From assembly GCA_947630025.1 (NCBI GenBank), contig CANRFZ010000002.1, forward strand, positions 124,001 through 188,000: a stretch of DNA of 64,000 nucleotides, in the 5' to 3' direction. The stretch is from an uncultured Lachnospiraceae bacterium. Its GTDB lineage: Bacteria; Bacillota; Clostridia; Lachnospirales; Lachnospiraceae. Positions 25,079-33,205 of the stretch are shown one piece after another (the first letter of the stretch is position 1; each line of letters starts with the position of its first letter). A program made the translations under genes and the position numbers. The notes under the pieces are model-generated. The model was not told where the DNA came from, ran no database searches, and saw only the letters and a program-made list of their open reading frames with translations.

Positions 25079-26575
25079 CTACGCGCGGAAAGCCGCCTCA
25101 TTCCATCTCAGTTCGTTCTTGAAATTCCGAATCGTCGTGTCCTTGTCGATGACCACGCTCTCGATGCCCATCGCCGCCGCCCAGTCAACCATCTGGTCCA
25201 CCGTCAGGTCATAGGAGAACGCCGTGTGGTGCGCGCCGCCCGCGAGAATCCACGCCGTTGCGCCGACTTCCAGATTAGGCTGCGGCGTCCAGAACGCCGT
25301 ACCTACCGGCAGCTTGGGCATCGGCTTCTCCACCTTCTTGCAGTCCACCGCATTGATGAGCAGGCGGAATCTCGTCCCCAGATCTACCAGCGAGCACGCC
25401 ACCGCCGGGCCTGCCTTGGAGGTAAATACGAGACGCGCGGGATCTTCCCTGTTGCCCATCGATAGCGGGCACACCCGGATGCCGATGTCGCCGTCCGCTA
25501 CGGACGGGCAGACCTCCAGCATATGCGCCTGCAGGATGCCCTCCTTGCCGGGCACGAGATTGTACGTGTAGTCCTCCATCATCGAGGTGCCCTTGGCGTC
25601 CTTGATATCCGCCGTCATCAGCTTCATCAGACGCACCATGGCCGCTACCTTCCAGTCGCCCTCCGCGCCGAAGCCATAGCCCTTTTCCATCAGGCGCTGG
25701 ATCGCCAGTCCCGGCAGCTGCTTCAGGCCGCCCAGCATACCGAAATGAGTGACAACCGCATGGTAATCGTTGTCCGTCAGGAACTTCTCGATACCGATCT
25801 CCTGTCTCGCCTGAACCGCCACGTGACGCCTGAATTCCGCCGCGTCCCTGCCGTCGTCGATGATCTTGTATTTGCTATAGTACTCGTCGGTCAGCGCGTT
25901 TACGTCGCCTTCGGCCACCGCGTCCACATACTCCACCAGATCGTTGACACAGTAATGGTCGATCTCCCAGCCGAACTTGATCTGCGCCTCTACCTTGTCG
26001 CCTTCCGTCACGGCTACGTTGTTCATATTGTCACCGAAACGGCACACGCGCACATGGGAGGATTCCACGACGCCCAGCGCCGTCCGCATCCAGCTTCCGA
26101 GCTGCTTCTGCACCCGCTCGTCCGCCCAGTGTCCGACGATGATCTTGCGCTCGATCCCCATGCGGCTGACGATGTGGCCATACTCCCTGTCGCCGTGGGC
26201 GGACTGGTTCTCGTTCATAAAGTCCATATCTATCGTATCATAAGGAATTTCCTCGTTAAACTGCGTATGCAGATGGCACAGGGGCTTCTTGTACTCTTTC
26301 AGTCCCAGAATCCACATCTTGGCCGGGGAAAACGTGTGCATCCACGTGATGACGCCCGCGCAGTCGGGATCGTTATTTGCCTCGTTAAAAGTCTGCCGGA
26401 TGGACGCCTGACTGATCAGCGTCGGCTTCAGCACCACTTCAAACGGCAGATTGCCGGAAGCGTTAAGCCCTTCCACGATCCGCGCGGAGTGCTCCGCCAC
26501 CTTTTTCAGACACTCGTCTCCGTACAGATCCTGAGAGCCGGTACAGAACCAGAACTTATAATTTTTTACCTGCAT
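25079..26575 (-). CDS. araA: L-arabinose isomerase
   Basis: A 498-residue isomerase of normal length. [16 protein letters not shown] is the family N-terminus; [57 protein letters not shown] and GGAHHTAFS are characteristic. The manganese-binding glutamates and histidines lie in the last segments. It converts L-arabinose to L-ribulose. ATG 26575 (MQVKNYKF) has GGAGG at 5 bases; the track start is a TTG further up. A strong bidirectional terminator separates it from the transporter genes, so it may have an additional promoter or depend on read-through. Confidence 0.97.
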   Translation of the reverse strand: MQVKNYKFWFCTGSQDLYGDECLKKVAEHSARIVEGLNASGNLPFEVVLKPTLISQASIRQTFNEANNDPDCAGVITWMHTFSPAKMWILGLKEYKKPLCHLHTQFNEEIPYDTIDMDFMNENQSAHGDREYGHIVSRMGIERKIIVGHWADERVQKQLGSWMRTALGVVESSHVRVCRFGDNMNNVAVTEGDKVEAQIKFGWEIDHYCVNDLVEYVDAVAEGDVNALTDEYYSKYKIIDDGRDAAEFRRHVAVQARQEIGIEKFLTDNDYHAVVTHFGMLGGLKQLPGLAIQRLMEKGYGFGAEGDWKVAAMVRLMKLMTADIKDAKGTSMMEDYTYNLVPGKEGILQAHMLEVCPSVADGDIGIRVCPLSMGNREDPARLVFTSKAGPAVACSLVDLGTRFRLLINAVDCKKVEKPMPKLPVGTAFWTPQPNLEVGATAWILAGGAHHTAFSYDLTVDQMVDWAAAMGIESVVIDKDTTIRNFKNELRWNEAAFRA

Positions 26576-26609
26576 AGTAACCTCCAATCAAAATATTTTA
26601 TTTTTTTCT

Positions 26610-26666
26610 AAAAAACGCAGGGCTGCTACACCGACAAAAATCCCGGTATCACAGCCCGCTTTTTTC
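26610..26666 (-). terminator. Bidirectional terminator between the transporter genes and araA
   Basis: GCAGGGCTG and CAGCCCGC arms carry A6 and T6 flanks, with an inner CCGACAAAAATCCCGG loop. On the minus strand it directly follows the last permease gene. Confidence 0.75.
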
Positions 26667-26673
26667 TATGCCG

Positions 26674-27720
26674 TTATTTTTTCTTACGTGACATAACGAT
26701 ACTCTGGATCACCAAGAACAGGCAGAGGATAACCGCCTTGGTGATACCCGTCCACCACGCCTCGTCCAGACCGGCGGAGGTAACGATATTCTGGATCGTA
26801 CTAAAGGACAATACACCGAAGAAAGTACCGATGATATTGCCCACGCCGCCCGTCAGCATCGTGCCGCCGATGATAGAGGATGCGATGGCGTTCATCTCCG
26901 CGCCAGCCGCGTTGGTCACGGCGCCGTTGCCGGAGTGAAGGAAATACACATAGCCGCCGATACCCGTCAGCAGACCGCAGAGCAGATGCGCGAGGAATTT
27001 CGTCTTCTTCACGTTGATACCAAGCATCAGCGCACTCTGTACGTTACCGCCCACCGCGTAGAACGCACGGCCCAGCTTCGTCCATCTGAGCATACAGAAC
27101 ATGACGACCACCACGAGGAGCGCCACGATGACGCCGATCTCCACATAGGCGTCCACATAGATGCCTTTCGGATTGACGAAGCCCATACCGGGCACTACGA
27201 TACGGGTATTTTTGAGCGCCGTAAAACTCTCGTTGGACACGTTGAACGGATTCGCATTGACGATCGTCGTCATGCCCTTGGCAAAGAACATACCGGCCAG
27301 TGTTACGATAAACGGCTGGATGTCCAGAAAAGCCACAAGCGCGCCCTGAAAAGCGCCGAAAGCCAGACCGATCGCCAGTGCGATCAGCACCGAAACGGCC
27401 ACGTTGCCGCCCATATTGTCCAGATAGACCGCGCAGCACATCGTGATAAGCGCCGTGACGCCGCCTACCGAAATATCGATGCTGCCCGTAATCATGACAA
27501 GACTCAGGGCACAGGATAAAACGATCAGCGCAGCGTTGGCATTCAGGATATTAAAGAAAGTCTGCGTCCGCAGGAAACCGCCCTTTAAGAAGATCATCGC
27601 CGCCAGATACATCAGGAAAAACGCTATGATCGTAATCGTAAGGAGCATATTAGTATCCGTCATGTTGTTCAGTTTGCCGCGCAGCCCGCCGGACGGCGCG
27701 GAAGAATTCTTCTTCGACAT
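26674..27720 (-). CDS. Sugar ABC transporter permease, YjfF type
   Basis: A 348-residue AraH/RbsC-family permease with about ten helices and the segment LVMITGSIDISVGGVTAL. The C-terminal half has IASSIIGGTMLTGGVGNIIGT. It pairs with the preceding YtfT-like permease to make a heterodimeric channel, the arrangement of furanose (galactofuranose/arabinofuranose) transporters. ATG 27720 is one base from the upstream stop, with GGAGG within the end of that gene. Its place before araABD argues for L-arabinose, possibly the furanose form. Confidence 0.88.
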   Translation of the reverse strand: MSKKNSSAPSGGLRGKLNNMTDTNMLLTITIIAFFLMYLAAMIFLKGGFLRTQTFFNILNANAALIVLSCALSLVMITGSIDISVGGVTALITMCCAVYLDNMGGNVAVSVLIALAIGLAFGAFQGALVAFLDIQPFIVTLAGMFFAKGMTTIVNANPFNVSNESFTALKNTRIVVPGMGFVNPKGIYVDAYVEIGVIVALLVVVVMFCMLRWTKLGRAFYAVGGNVQSALMLGINVKKTKFLAHLLCGLLTGIGGYVYFLHSGNGAVTNAAGAEMNAIASSIIGGTMLTGGVGNIIGTFFGVLSFSTIQNIVTSAGLDEAWWTGITKAVILCLFLVIQSIVMSRKKK

Positions 27721-27721
27721 A

Positions 27722-28804
27722 CTAAGCAGCCTCCTTTACTTTAGCTTTCTTTACCAGATTGGAGAGGTATTCCCTCACGGTCGGCGCACTCATAACAACC
27801 AGCAGGATAACGACCACCGCCTTGTACGCCGGAAGCGCTTCGGAAGGCACCTTGTACTTATACAACGTCTGTGTCAGGAACTGGATGATGTACGCGCCCA
27901 TGATCGACGTCGCCATATTGAACTTGCCGCCGCTTAGAGAGTTGCCGCCCAGCGCCACCGCGAGGATCGCGTCCATCTCGATATCTTTGGCGATAACCGA
28001 GTAGTTGATGGAAGATACACGGCTCACCTTGATCAGACCTACCACCGCCACGCACAGGCCCAGAATCACAAAGGACAGGATCTTGATCGCCGCGGGATTC
28101 AGACCGTTCAGGCGGGCGGAATTTTCGTTGATGCCTACCGCCTCGGTATACAGTCTCAGGTTGGTAAATTTCAGTACAAGCGTAATCACGACCACGCAGA
28201 TCACCGCGATAAAGAACGGCGTCGGGATCGGAACCCCCGGAATGAAACCGCCGATATAGGAAAACGTCGCGTCCTTGATGATCGGCAGCTCGTTGTTGTT
28301 AAACCACGCCGCGATGGAACGGCCCGCCGTATACAGAATCAGCGTCGCAATCATCGGTTGTATCTTAAAGAACGCCACCAGTATGCCGTTGAAAGCGCCA
28401 AAAAGCATCGCTACCACGCAGCCCAGCAGGAATGCGCAGATAATCGGCATATGCAGCGTGCTGGAGGAGCTGTCGCCGCCGCACAACATCCGCAGGATAA
28501 AACTGCCGGCGATGGCAACCGCCGCGCCCACACTGATATCCTGTCCTTTGGAAGCCGCCGTGACAAGCGTCATGCCGATGGCCAGAATCGCAAGTTCCGA
28601 ACCGTAGTCCAGAATCGTGATCGGTGTACCCGCCAGCACCCGATTCCCGGCGCTGTTCGTGGTGATTGAGATTTTAAAGAAAGCCGGATCAGCGATCAGG
28701 TTGAACAGAGCGAGCAGAACCAATGCCGTCAAAGGAATAAAGTACTGCTGCCTCACCAATCGGCCAAAAAAAGCTCCAATGCCTGATTTACTCTTATTCT
28801 GCAT
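27722..28804 (-). CDS. Sugar ABC transporter permease, YtfT type
   Basis: A 360-residue permease with the family segments AASKGQDISVGAAVAIAGSF and AILAVALGGNSLSGGKFN. It forms the other half of the channel with the YjfF-like protein. ATG 28804 (MQNKSKSG) has GGAGG at 8 bases and overlaps the ATPase stop by 11 bases. The N-terminus has a basic cytosolic stretch before the first helix. Confidence 0.88.
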   Translation of the reverse strand: MQNKSKSGIGAFFGRLVRQQYFIPLTALVLLALFNLIADPAFFKISITTNSAGNRVLAGTPITILDYGSELAILAIGMTLVTAASKGQDISVGAAVAIAGSFILRMLCGGDSSSSTLHMPIICAFLLGCVVAMLFGAFNGILVAFFKIQPMIATLILYTAGRSIAAWFNNNELPIIKDATFSYIGGFIPGVPIPTPFFIAVICVVVITLVLKFTNLRLYTEAVGINENSARLNGLNPAAIKILSFVILGLCVAVVGLIKVSRVSSINYSVIAKDIEMDAILAVALGGNSLSGGKFNMATSIMGAYIIQFLTQTLYKYKVPSEALPAYKAVVVILLVVMSAPTVREYLSNLVKKAKVKEAA

Positions 28805-30314
28805 TCTTCTTCTCACCTCCTGCAATCGTACTCATGACTTTACTCTGGTTCATATCCGCTCCCGTCAGCTCGCCGACCACGTGCAGGTCGCGCATAACCA
28901 CCAGACGCGAGCAGGTGCGCAGCATCTCATCCAGCTCGGAGGAAATGAACGTAACGCTCATGCCTTCCGATGCGAGCTTCAGCACCAGCTTCTGAATATC
29001 CGTCTTCGTGCCGACGTCGATACCTCTCGTGGGCTCGTCGAGGATCAGATATTCGGGATGGGCAAGCAGCCATCTCGCCACGATGACCTTCTGCTGGTTG
29101 CCGCCGGAGAGTGACTTGATCGGCGTATCCGCGGAGGCCGTCTTAATGCTCAGCAGCTTTATGTACTCGTCCGCGAATTTATTTGCTTCCGCCTTGGAGA
29201 AAGGCTTCATGAATCCTTTTAACACCTGTGCCGCAAGAATCAGGTTATCCCGCACGGACAGATCGCCGACGATGCCGTCCACTTTACGGTCTTCCGGCAG
29301 ATAGGCGATACCGTGGCGCATCGCGTCGATAGGCTTCGTAATCTTTACGGGCTTGCCATTCATCTTGACTGTGCCGTGCGTCACCCTGTCCGCGCCGAAA
29401 ATCGCGCGCACGCACTCGCTTCGTCCCGAACCCAGCAGGCCGGTGAAGCCGTTGACCTCGCCCTTGTTGATATGGAAGTCAAAAGGCTTGATGCCGGAGT
29501 CGCTGGCAAGGCCCTCCGCCTCGAATACCGGCGCTTCGCCTTCCTTATGCTCATAAGTACGGTACTCGCCGCTGATGTCGCCCATGTCGTCGAGCTCTTT
29601 GCCGAGCATCTTGGAGACAAGCTGCACTCTCGGCAGATCCTCGATCACATACTCGCCGACCAGCTGGCCGTCCCGCATAACCGTGATCCTGTCGCACACC
29701 TCGTACACCTGATCGAGGAAGTGCGTGACGAAGATAATGCCGACTCCTCTCGCCTTCAGGTCGCGCATCAGCTTAAACAGTTTCGCAACCTCCTGCTCGT
29801 CCAGAGACGACGTAGGCTCATCCAGAATCAAAACCTTACAGTCCATGTCCACCGCCCGGGCGATGGCTACCATCTGCTGCACCGCGATGGAGCAGCTCGA
29901 CAACTGCTGCGTCGCCTTGGCCGGGATATCGAGAGACTGCAGGATCTTCTCCGCATCCGCATTGACCTTTTTCCAGTTCTGCCTGATTCCCGCGGTACGT
30001 CCGATATACATATTCTCGGCTACCGACAGATTCGGGCAGAGCGTGATCTCCTGATACACGGTACTGATGCCTGCATTCTGCGCCTGCTGCGGAGAATGAA
30101 TCGCCACGACCTGACCGTCGATGCTGATCTCTCCTTCATCCTTTGTATAAACCCCCGTCAACACCTTGATCAGCGTTGACTTACCTGCGCCATTCTCTCC
30201 CATCAGCGCATGGATCTCTCCCTTGCGCAGCGTGAAATCTACCCCCTGCAGGGCGTACACGCCGGGGAAACGCTTGTGAATGTTGCGCATCTTCAATAAA
30301 ACGTTATCACTCAC
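28794..30314 (-). CDS. Sugar ABC transporter ATP-binding protein, YtfR type (double NBD)
   Basis: A protein of about 506 residues with two ABC domains. The first has [32 protein letters not shown] and LILDEPTSSLDEQE; the second has [32 protein letters not shown] and [14 protein letters not shown]. The start is probably the GTG at 30314, about 11 bases from AGGAGG; the track GTG at 30326 would abut the ribosome site. It energises the YtfT/YjfF-like permease pair. A terminator lies between it and the binding-protein gene upstream. Confidence 0.92.
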   Translation of the reverse strand: MSDNVLLKMRNIHKRFPGVYALQGVDFTLRKGEIHALMGENGAGKSTLIKVLTGVYTKDEGEISIDGQVVAIHSPQQAQNAGISTVYQEITLCPNLSVAENMYIGRTAGIRQNWKKVNADAEKILQSLDIPAKATQQLSSCSIAVQQMVAIARAVDMDCKVLILDEPTSSLDEQEVAKLFKLMRDLKARGVGIIFVTHFLDQVYEVCDRITVMRDGQLVGEYVIEDLPRVQLVSKMLGKELDDMGDISGEYRTYEHKEGEAPVFEAEGLASDSGIKPFDFHINKGEVNGFTGLLGSGRSECVRAIFGADRVTHGTVKMNGKPVKITKPIDAMRHGIAYLPEDRKVDGIVGDLSVRDNLILAAQVLKGFMKPFSKAEANKFADEYIKLLSIKTASADTPIKSLSGGNQQKVIVARWLLAHPEYLILDEPTRGIDVGTKTDIQKLVLKLASEGMSVTFISSELDEMLRTCSRLVVMRDLHVVGELTGADMNQSKVMSTIAGGEKKNAE

Positions 30315-30396
30315 CCCTGAATCCACCTCCTGTTTTCTGTATCATCTTTGCAGAAGAACCGCCAAGCGCCCTCCCGCCGCGGGCCCGCGTCCCGCT

Positions 30397-30437
30397 AAAA
30401 CAAGGGCGCAGCGCATCATATTCTCTGCACTGCGCCC
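30397..30437 (-). terminator. Intercistronic terminator after the YtfQ-like gene
   Basis: On the minus strand GGGCGCAG(T)GCA pairs with TGC(G)CTGCGCCC and is followed by TTGTTTT. It lies about 40 bases after the binding-protein stop, mirroring the position of the terminator in the ChvE-MmsAB operon. Confidence 0.75.
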
Positions 30438-30475
30438 ATTTGTTCAGTCGCAAAAGCTATATGGTTCTTCACCTA

Positions 30476-31582
30476 TTAGATACCGTAGGTGTCAACATCC
30501 TCCTGCGTGATGGTCTCTGCATCGAAGCCCATCTCGTCCATGATGATGGTCTTCTCCTCAACCGTGCCGCCGCTCTCCAGCGTCTTGATGATGTTGTCGA
30601 TGTAGGAAGACTGGAACGGGTTGCACTGTCCGTCATAGTTCCAGTTGCCTGCCAGCAGCTCCTCCAGAGCGAACTTGTTGGTATCGAAACCAAGGATCTT
30701 AACGTCGCCGTCTACACCGTGCGTGATGCCTGCAGCATCCAGAGCCGCTACCGCGCCCTGTGCCATGTTGTCGTTCTCAGCGTAGATTACGTTGAAGGAC
30801 TCGCCGGAGTCGATTACGGACTGTACGATCTGCTGCGCTTCCTCTGCGTTCCAGTTAGCGGTCTGGCTTACGATAATGTTCCAGCCCTCAGACGCTGCCG
30901 TCTCGGTAAGTGCATCGGAACGACCGATCTGTGCTGCGGAACCCATAACGCCCTGAATGTGGATGATGTTGTACTCGTCGAGGTTCTGGCTCTTGAGCCA
31001 ATCAACCGCCTTGTCGCCCTCGGCTCTCATATCGGATACGATAGATGCCTCATACAGGCTCGGATCAGCGTCGATGGTACGGTCGAACAGGATAACTCTT
31101 ACGCCGTTCGCCTGTGCATCCTGCAGTACGGAATCCCAGCCGGATGTATCCGCTGCGGACAGAAGCAGGTAGTCAACGCCGTCCTGAATGAACTGCTGCG
31201 CTGCATTGATCTGCTCCTCGTTCTTCAGGCTATATGCAAAAGATGCGTCGTAGCCGTTCGCCTCGCAGAAGGTTGCCTTTAAGTCTGCGTCGTTTGCCGT
31301 ACGATAACCGGACTCGTTGGGATCGTTGTTGATGATGCCGACTTTGATCAGAGCGCCCGATGCAGCCGTGTCATCTGCCGCTGCCGCGTCGTCCGCCGCT
31401 GCTGCGTCATCCGTAGCTGCTGCCGCGTCGTCTGTAGCTGCTGCTGCGTCGTCCGTAGCTGCCGCATCATCTGTAGTTGCTGCATCACTGGAGGTTACCG
31501 CTGCGTCGCTCCCCCCCCCACAACCTACAACAGAAGCCATGGTCATGCCGGCTACTAACAAAAGTGCCAATTTCTTCTTCAT
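30476..31582 (-). CDS. YtfQ-like sugar-binding lipoprotein (probably arabinose)
   Basis: A 368-residue lipoprotein. The signal peptide ends in VVGC (C21), directly followed by three glycines encoded by nine consecutive G. A tether of about 45 residues made of (A)ATDDAA-type repeats leads into a type I periplasmic-binding fold beginning IKVGIINNDPNESGYRTAN, with DVKILGFDTNKFALEE near the hinge as in YtfQ. It is the first gene of the arabinose block, reading from a TTGACG-17-TAAAAT promoter opposite araR. The sugar assignment comes from context. ATG 31582 follows GGGAGG. Confidence 0.9.
   Translation of the reverse strand: MKKKLALLLVAGMTMASVVGCGGGSDAAVTSSDAATTDDAAATDDAAAATDDAAAATDDAAAADDAAAADDTAASGALIKVGIINNDPNESGYRTANDADLKATFCEANGYDASFAYSLKNEEQINAAQQFIQDGVDYLLLSAADTSGWDSVLQDAQANGVRVILFDRTIDADPSLYEASIVSDMRAEGDKAVDWLKSQNLDEYNIIHIQGVMGSAAQIGRSDALTETAASEGWNIIVSQTANWNAEEAQQIVQSVIDSGESFNVIYAENDNMAQGAVAALDAAGITHGVDGDVKILGFDTNKFALEELLAGNWNYDGQCNPFQSSYIDNIIKTLESGGTVEEKTIIMDEMGFDAETITQEDVDTYGI
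31375..31495 (-). repeat. Tandem repeats encoding the YtfQ-like lipoprotein tether
   Basis: Imperfect 15-21-bp units such as GCTGCTGCGTCGTC on the + strand encode an Ala/Asp/Thr linker between the lipid anchor and the binding domain. Confidence 0.75.
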
Positions 31583-31683
31583 TCTTTTTTCCTCCCTTAA
31601 TTGATAGATAGAATTATGAAGTTACTAGAAGGCGTCCCGGGTGCCATTCGGAAATGACGGTCGGGAGTTCTTCTTGCATTCTT

Positions 31684-31712
31684 ATTTTAGCAATACAAAA
31701 TTACGCCGTCAA
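31684..31712 (-). promoter_or_regulatory. Promoter of the arabinose transport and catabolism block
   Basis: On the minus strand TTGACG (31707-31712) and TAAAAT (31684-31689) are 17 bases apart. The spacer contains one of four AATTTTGTA-type half-sites, so a repressor bound there would block polymerase. Confidence 0.7.
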
Positions 31713-31832
31713 TGTAATTTGCTTCCATTTTGTTCGTTTTGGGGAAACAGACAATACAAATTTTTATTTTTTAAAATTTTTAGATACAAATTCGGTAAAA
31801 TATGTTATATTTTTTATGATAAGTACAAAATT
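31693..31832. promoter_or_regulatory. Four candidate AraR half-sites in the divergent promoter region
   Basis: ATACAAAATT (31693-31702), ATACAAATTT (31754-31763), ATACAAATTC (31784-31793) and GTACAAAATT (31823-31832) are near-identical direct repeats. They resemble half of the B. subtilis AraR box (ATTTGTACGTACAAAT). The opposite half is poorly kept at each, so these may be half-site or looping operators. The surrounding 31583-31969 region is strongly AT-rich and holds no gene. Confidence 0.5.
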
Positions 31833-31969
31833 TTAATTTTTTGCAACGCAAAAAGGGCGATTTTTTTCCGAAAAAAATATGTTAATTCTGCCGATGAACC
31901 ATAAAAATTAAAATAATTTTGATTTTTTATCTTTGAAAAGTGTGTTTTTTTGCACCAAGGAGGATTGCC

Positions 31970-33049
31970 ATGCAGCCGAAATATCAGACGATAGCCGCCC
32001 AGTTGACAGACTATATCACCGCCAATTACCGGGAGGGCATCTGCCGTCTTCCCACGGAGGCGGAACTGTGCAGCCGCTACCATGTGAGCAGACAGACGGT
32101 GCGGCGGGCGCTGGCCCTGCTGCGGGAGCATAACCTGATCACCGCGCGGCAGGGCAGCGGCTCCTACGCCACGGGCCGATCCGCCGATCCGTCGCTGAAC
32201 ACGGTGGCGCTGCTGATTTCCAGCGGGCAGGAATACATCTACCCGGAGCTGATCGCCGACATCCGCTCCGGCCTCGCCGCTCAGGGCTTTACGCTGGAGC
32301 TGCTGGTCACGGAGGACCGCCATATCGACGAGCGGCATTATCTGGAACGGCTCCTGAACCGCCCCCTGCGCGGACTGATCGCGGAGGGCTGCAAGAGCGC
32401 GCTGCCCAATCCCAATCTGGACTTATACGACAGGCTCCACGACCAGGGCGTCCCGATCCTGTTTCTGCACGACTCCTATCCGGCGCTTCCGTGGGCCGTC
32501 TGCGTCAGGGACGACAACTATTACGGCGGCTATCTGCTGGGGGAATATCTGTTCAGCCGGGGCCACACCGCCACCGCCGGACTGTTCAAATCCGACGACA
32601 TCCGCGGCACCGAACGCTACCGCGGGTTCATCACCAGTATGCGGGATCACGGCTGCATGGTGGACGACGACAGGATCGGGTGGTTTGCGTCCGCCCAGCA
32701 GCACGCGCTGGAAAAAAGGCAGGACACGCATTTCCTGTCGGATTTTGTCCAGAAGCAGATGGCATCCTGCTCGGCCCTGATCTGCTACAACGACGAGATC
32801 GCTTACTGGGCCATCAAGGAGCTGCAGTACGCCGGCTACCGGATTCCCTATGATATCGCCGTGGTCTGCTTTGACAACAGCTACCTGAGCGAATTCAGCG
32901 ACGTGCGCATCACGACGCTCACCCACAGGCCCCACGAGATGGGCTCCTGCGCCGCCGCGTATATGCTGCGCGCCATCCGCGGTGAAACCGTGACGTCCGT
33001 GGAACTCCCCTGGGAGCTGGTGGGCAGGGAGAGTTCCTTTTCTCCGTGA
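31970..33049 (+). CDS. araR: AraR-type repressor (GntR winged helix plus LacI-type sugar domain)
   Basis: A 359-residue regulator. The N-terminal GntR-type winged helix spans about residues 1-70 (QTIAAQLTDYITANYREG, LPTEAELCSRYHVSRQTVRRAL, ARQGSGSY). The C-terminal part is a periplasmic-binding-like effector domain (TVALLISSGQEYIYPELI, then AVVCFDNSYLSEFSD). This two-part design is that of B. subtilis AraR, which represses arabinose genes until L-arabinose binds. It is divergent from the arabinose block and shares its operator region. ATG 31970 follows AAGGAGG; the track ORF begins upstream without support. Confidence 0.85.
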   Translation: MQPKYQTIAAQLTDYITANYREGICRLPTEAELCSRYHVSRQTVRRALALLREHNLITARQGSGSYATGRSADPSLNTVALLISSGQEYIYPELIADIRSGLAAQGFTLELLVTEDRHIDERHYLERLLNRPLRGLIAEGCKSALPNPNLDLYDRLHDQGVPILFLHDSYPALPWAVCVRDDNYYGGYLLGEYLFSRGHTATAGLFKSDDIRGTERYRGFITSMRDHGCMVDDDRIGWFASAQQHALEKRQDTHFLSDFVQKQMASCSALICYNDEIAYWAIKELQYAGYRIPYDIAVVCFDNSYLSEFSDVRITTLTHRPHEMGSCAAAYMLRAIRGETVTSVELPWELVGRESSFSP

Positions 33050-33063
33050 CCGCGGCGTTATCT

Positions 33064-33205
33064 CTTTACCCTTTGGCGCCCGCGCGGTACTCGCCGGATG
33101 TACGGCGCTGCCCTCGGGCTCTGCGCTATATCCTCTGGATGCGCGGCGTTGTCCTTTTATCCTTTGGCTCCCGCGCGGTATTCTCTGGGTGTGCAGCCCT
33201 GCGTC
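33064..33205. repeat. Degenerate tandem duplications of the 3' end of the YesN-like gene
   Basis: The last bases of the YesN-like gene (CCTTTGGCTCCCGCGCGGTA on the + strand) recur just outside it as CCTTTGGCGCCCGCGCGGTA at about 33070, with a more worn middle copy (GGCTCTGCGC..CTCTGGATGCGCGG) at about 33117. Units are offset by 42 and 49 bases. They fill the gap between araR and this gene. Confidence 0.65.

Noticed and set aside
31375-31495. CRISPR-like array
   Set aside because: Short contiguous repeats encode an Ala/Asp linker in frame; there are no spacers and no cas genes in the window.
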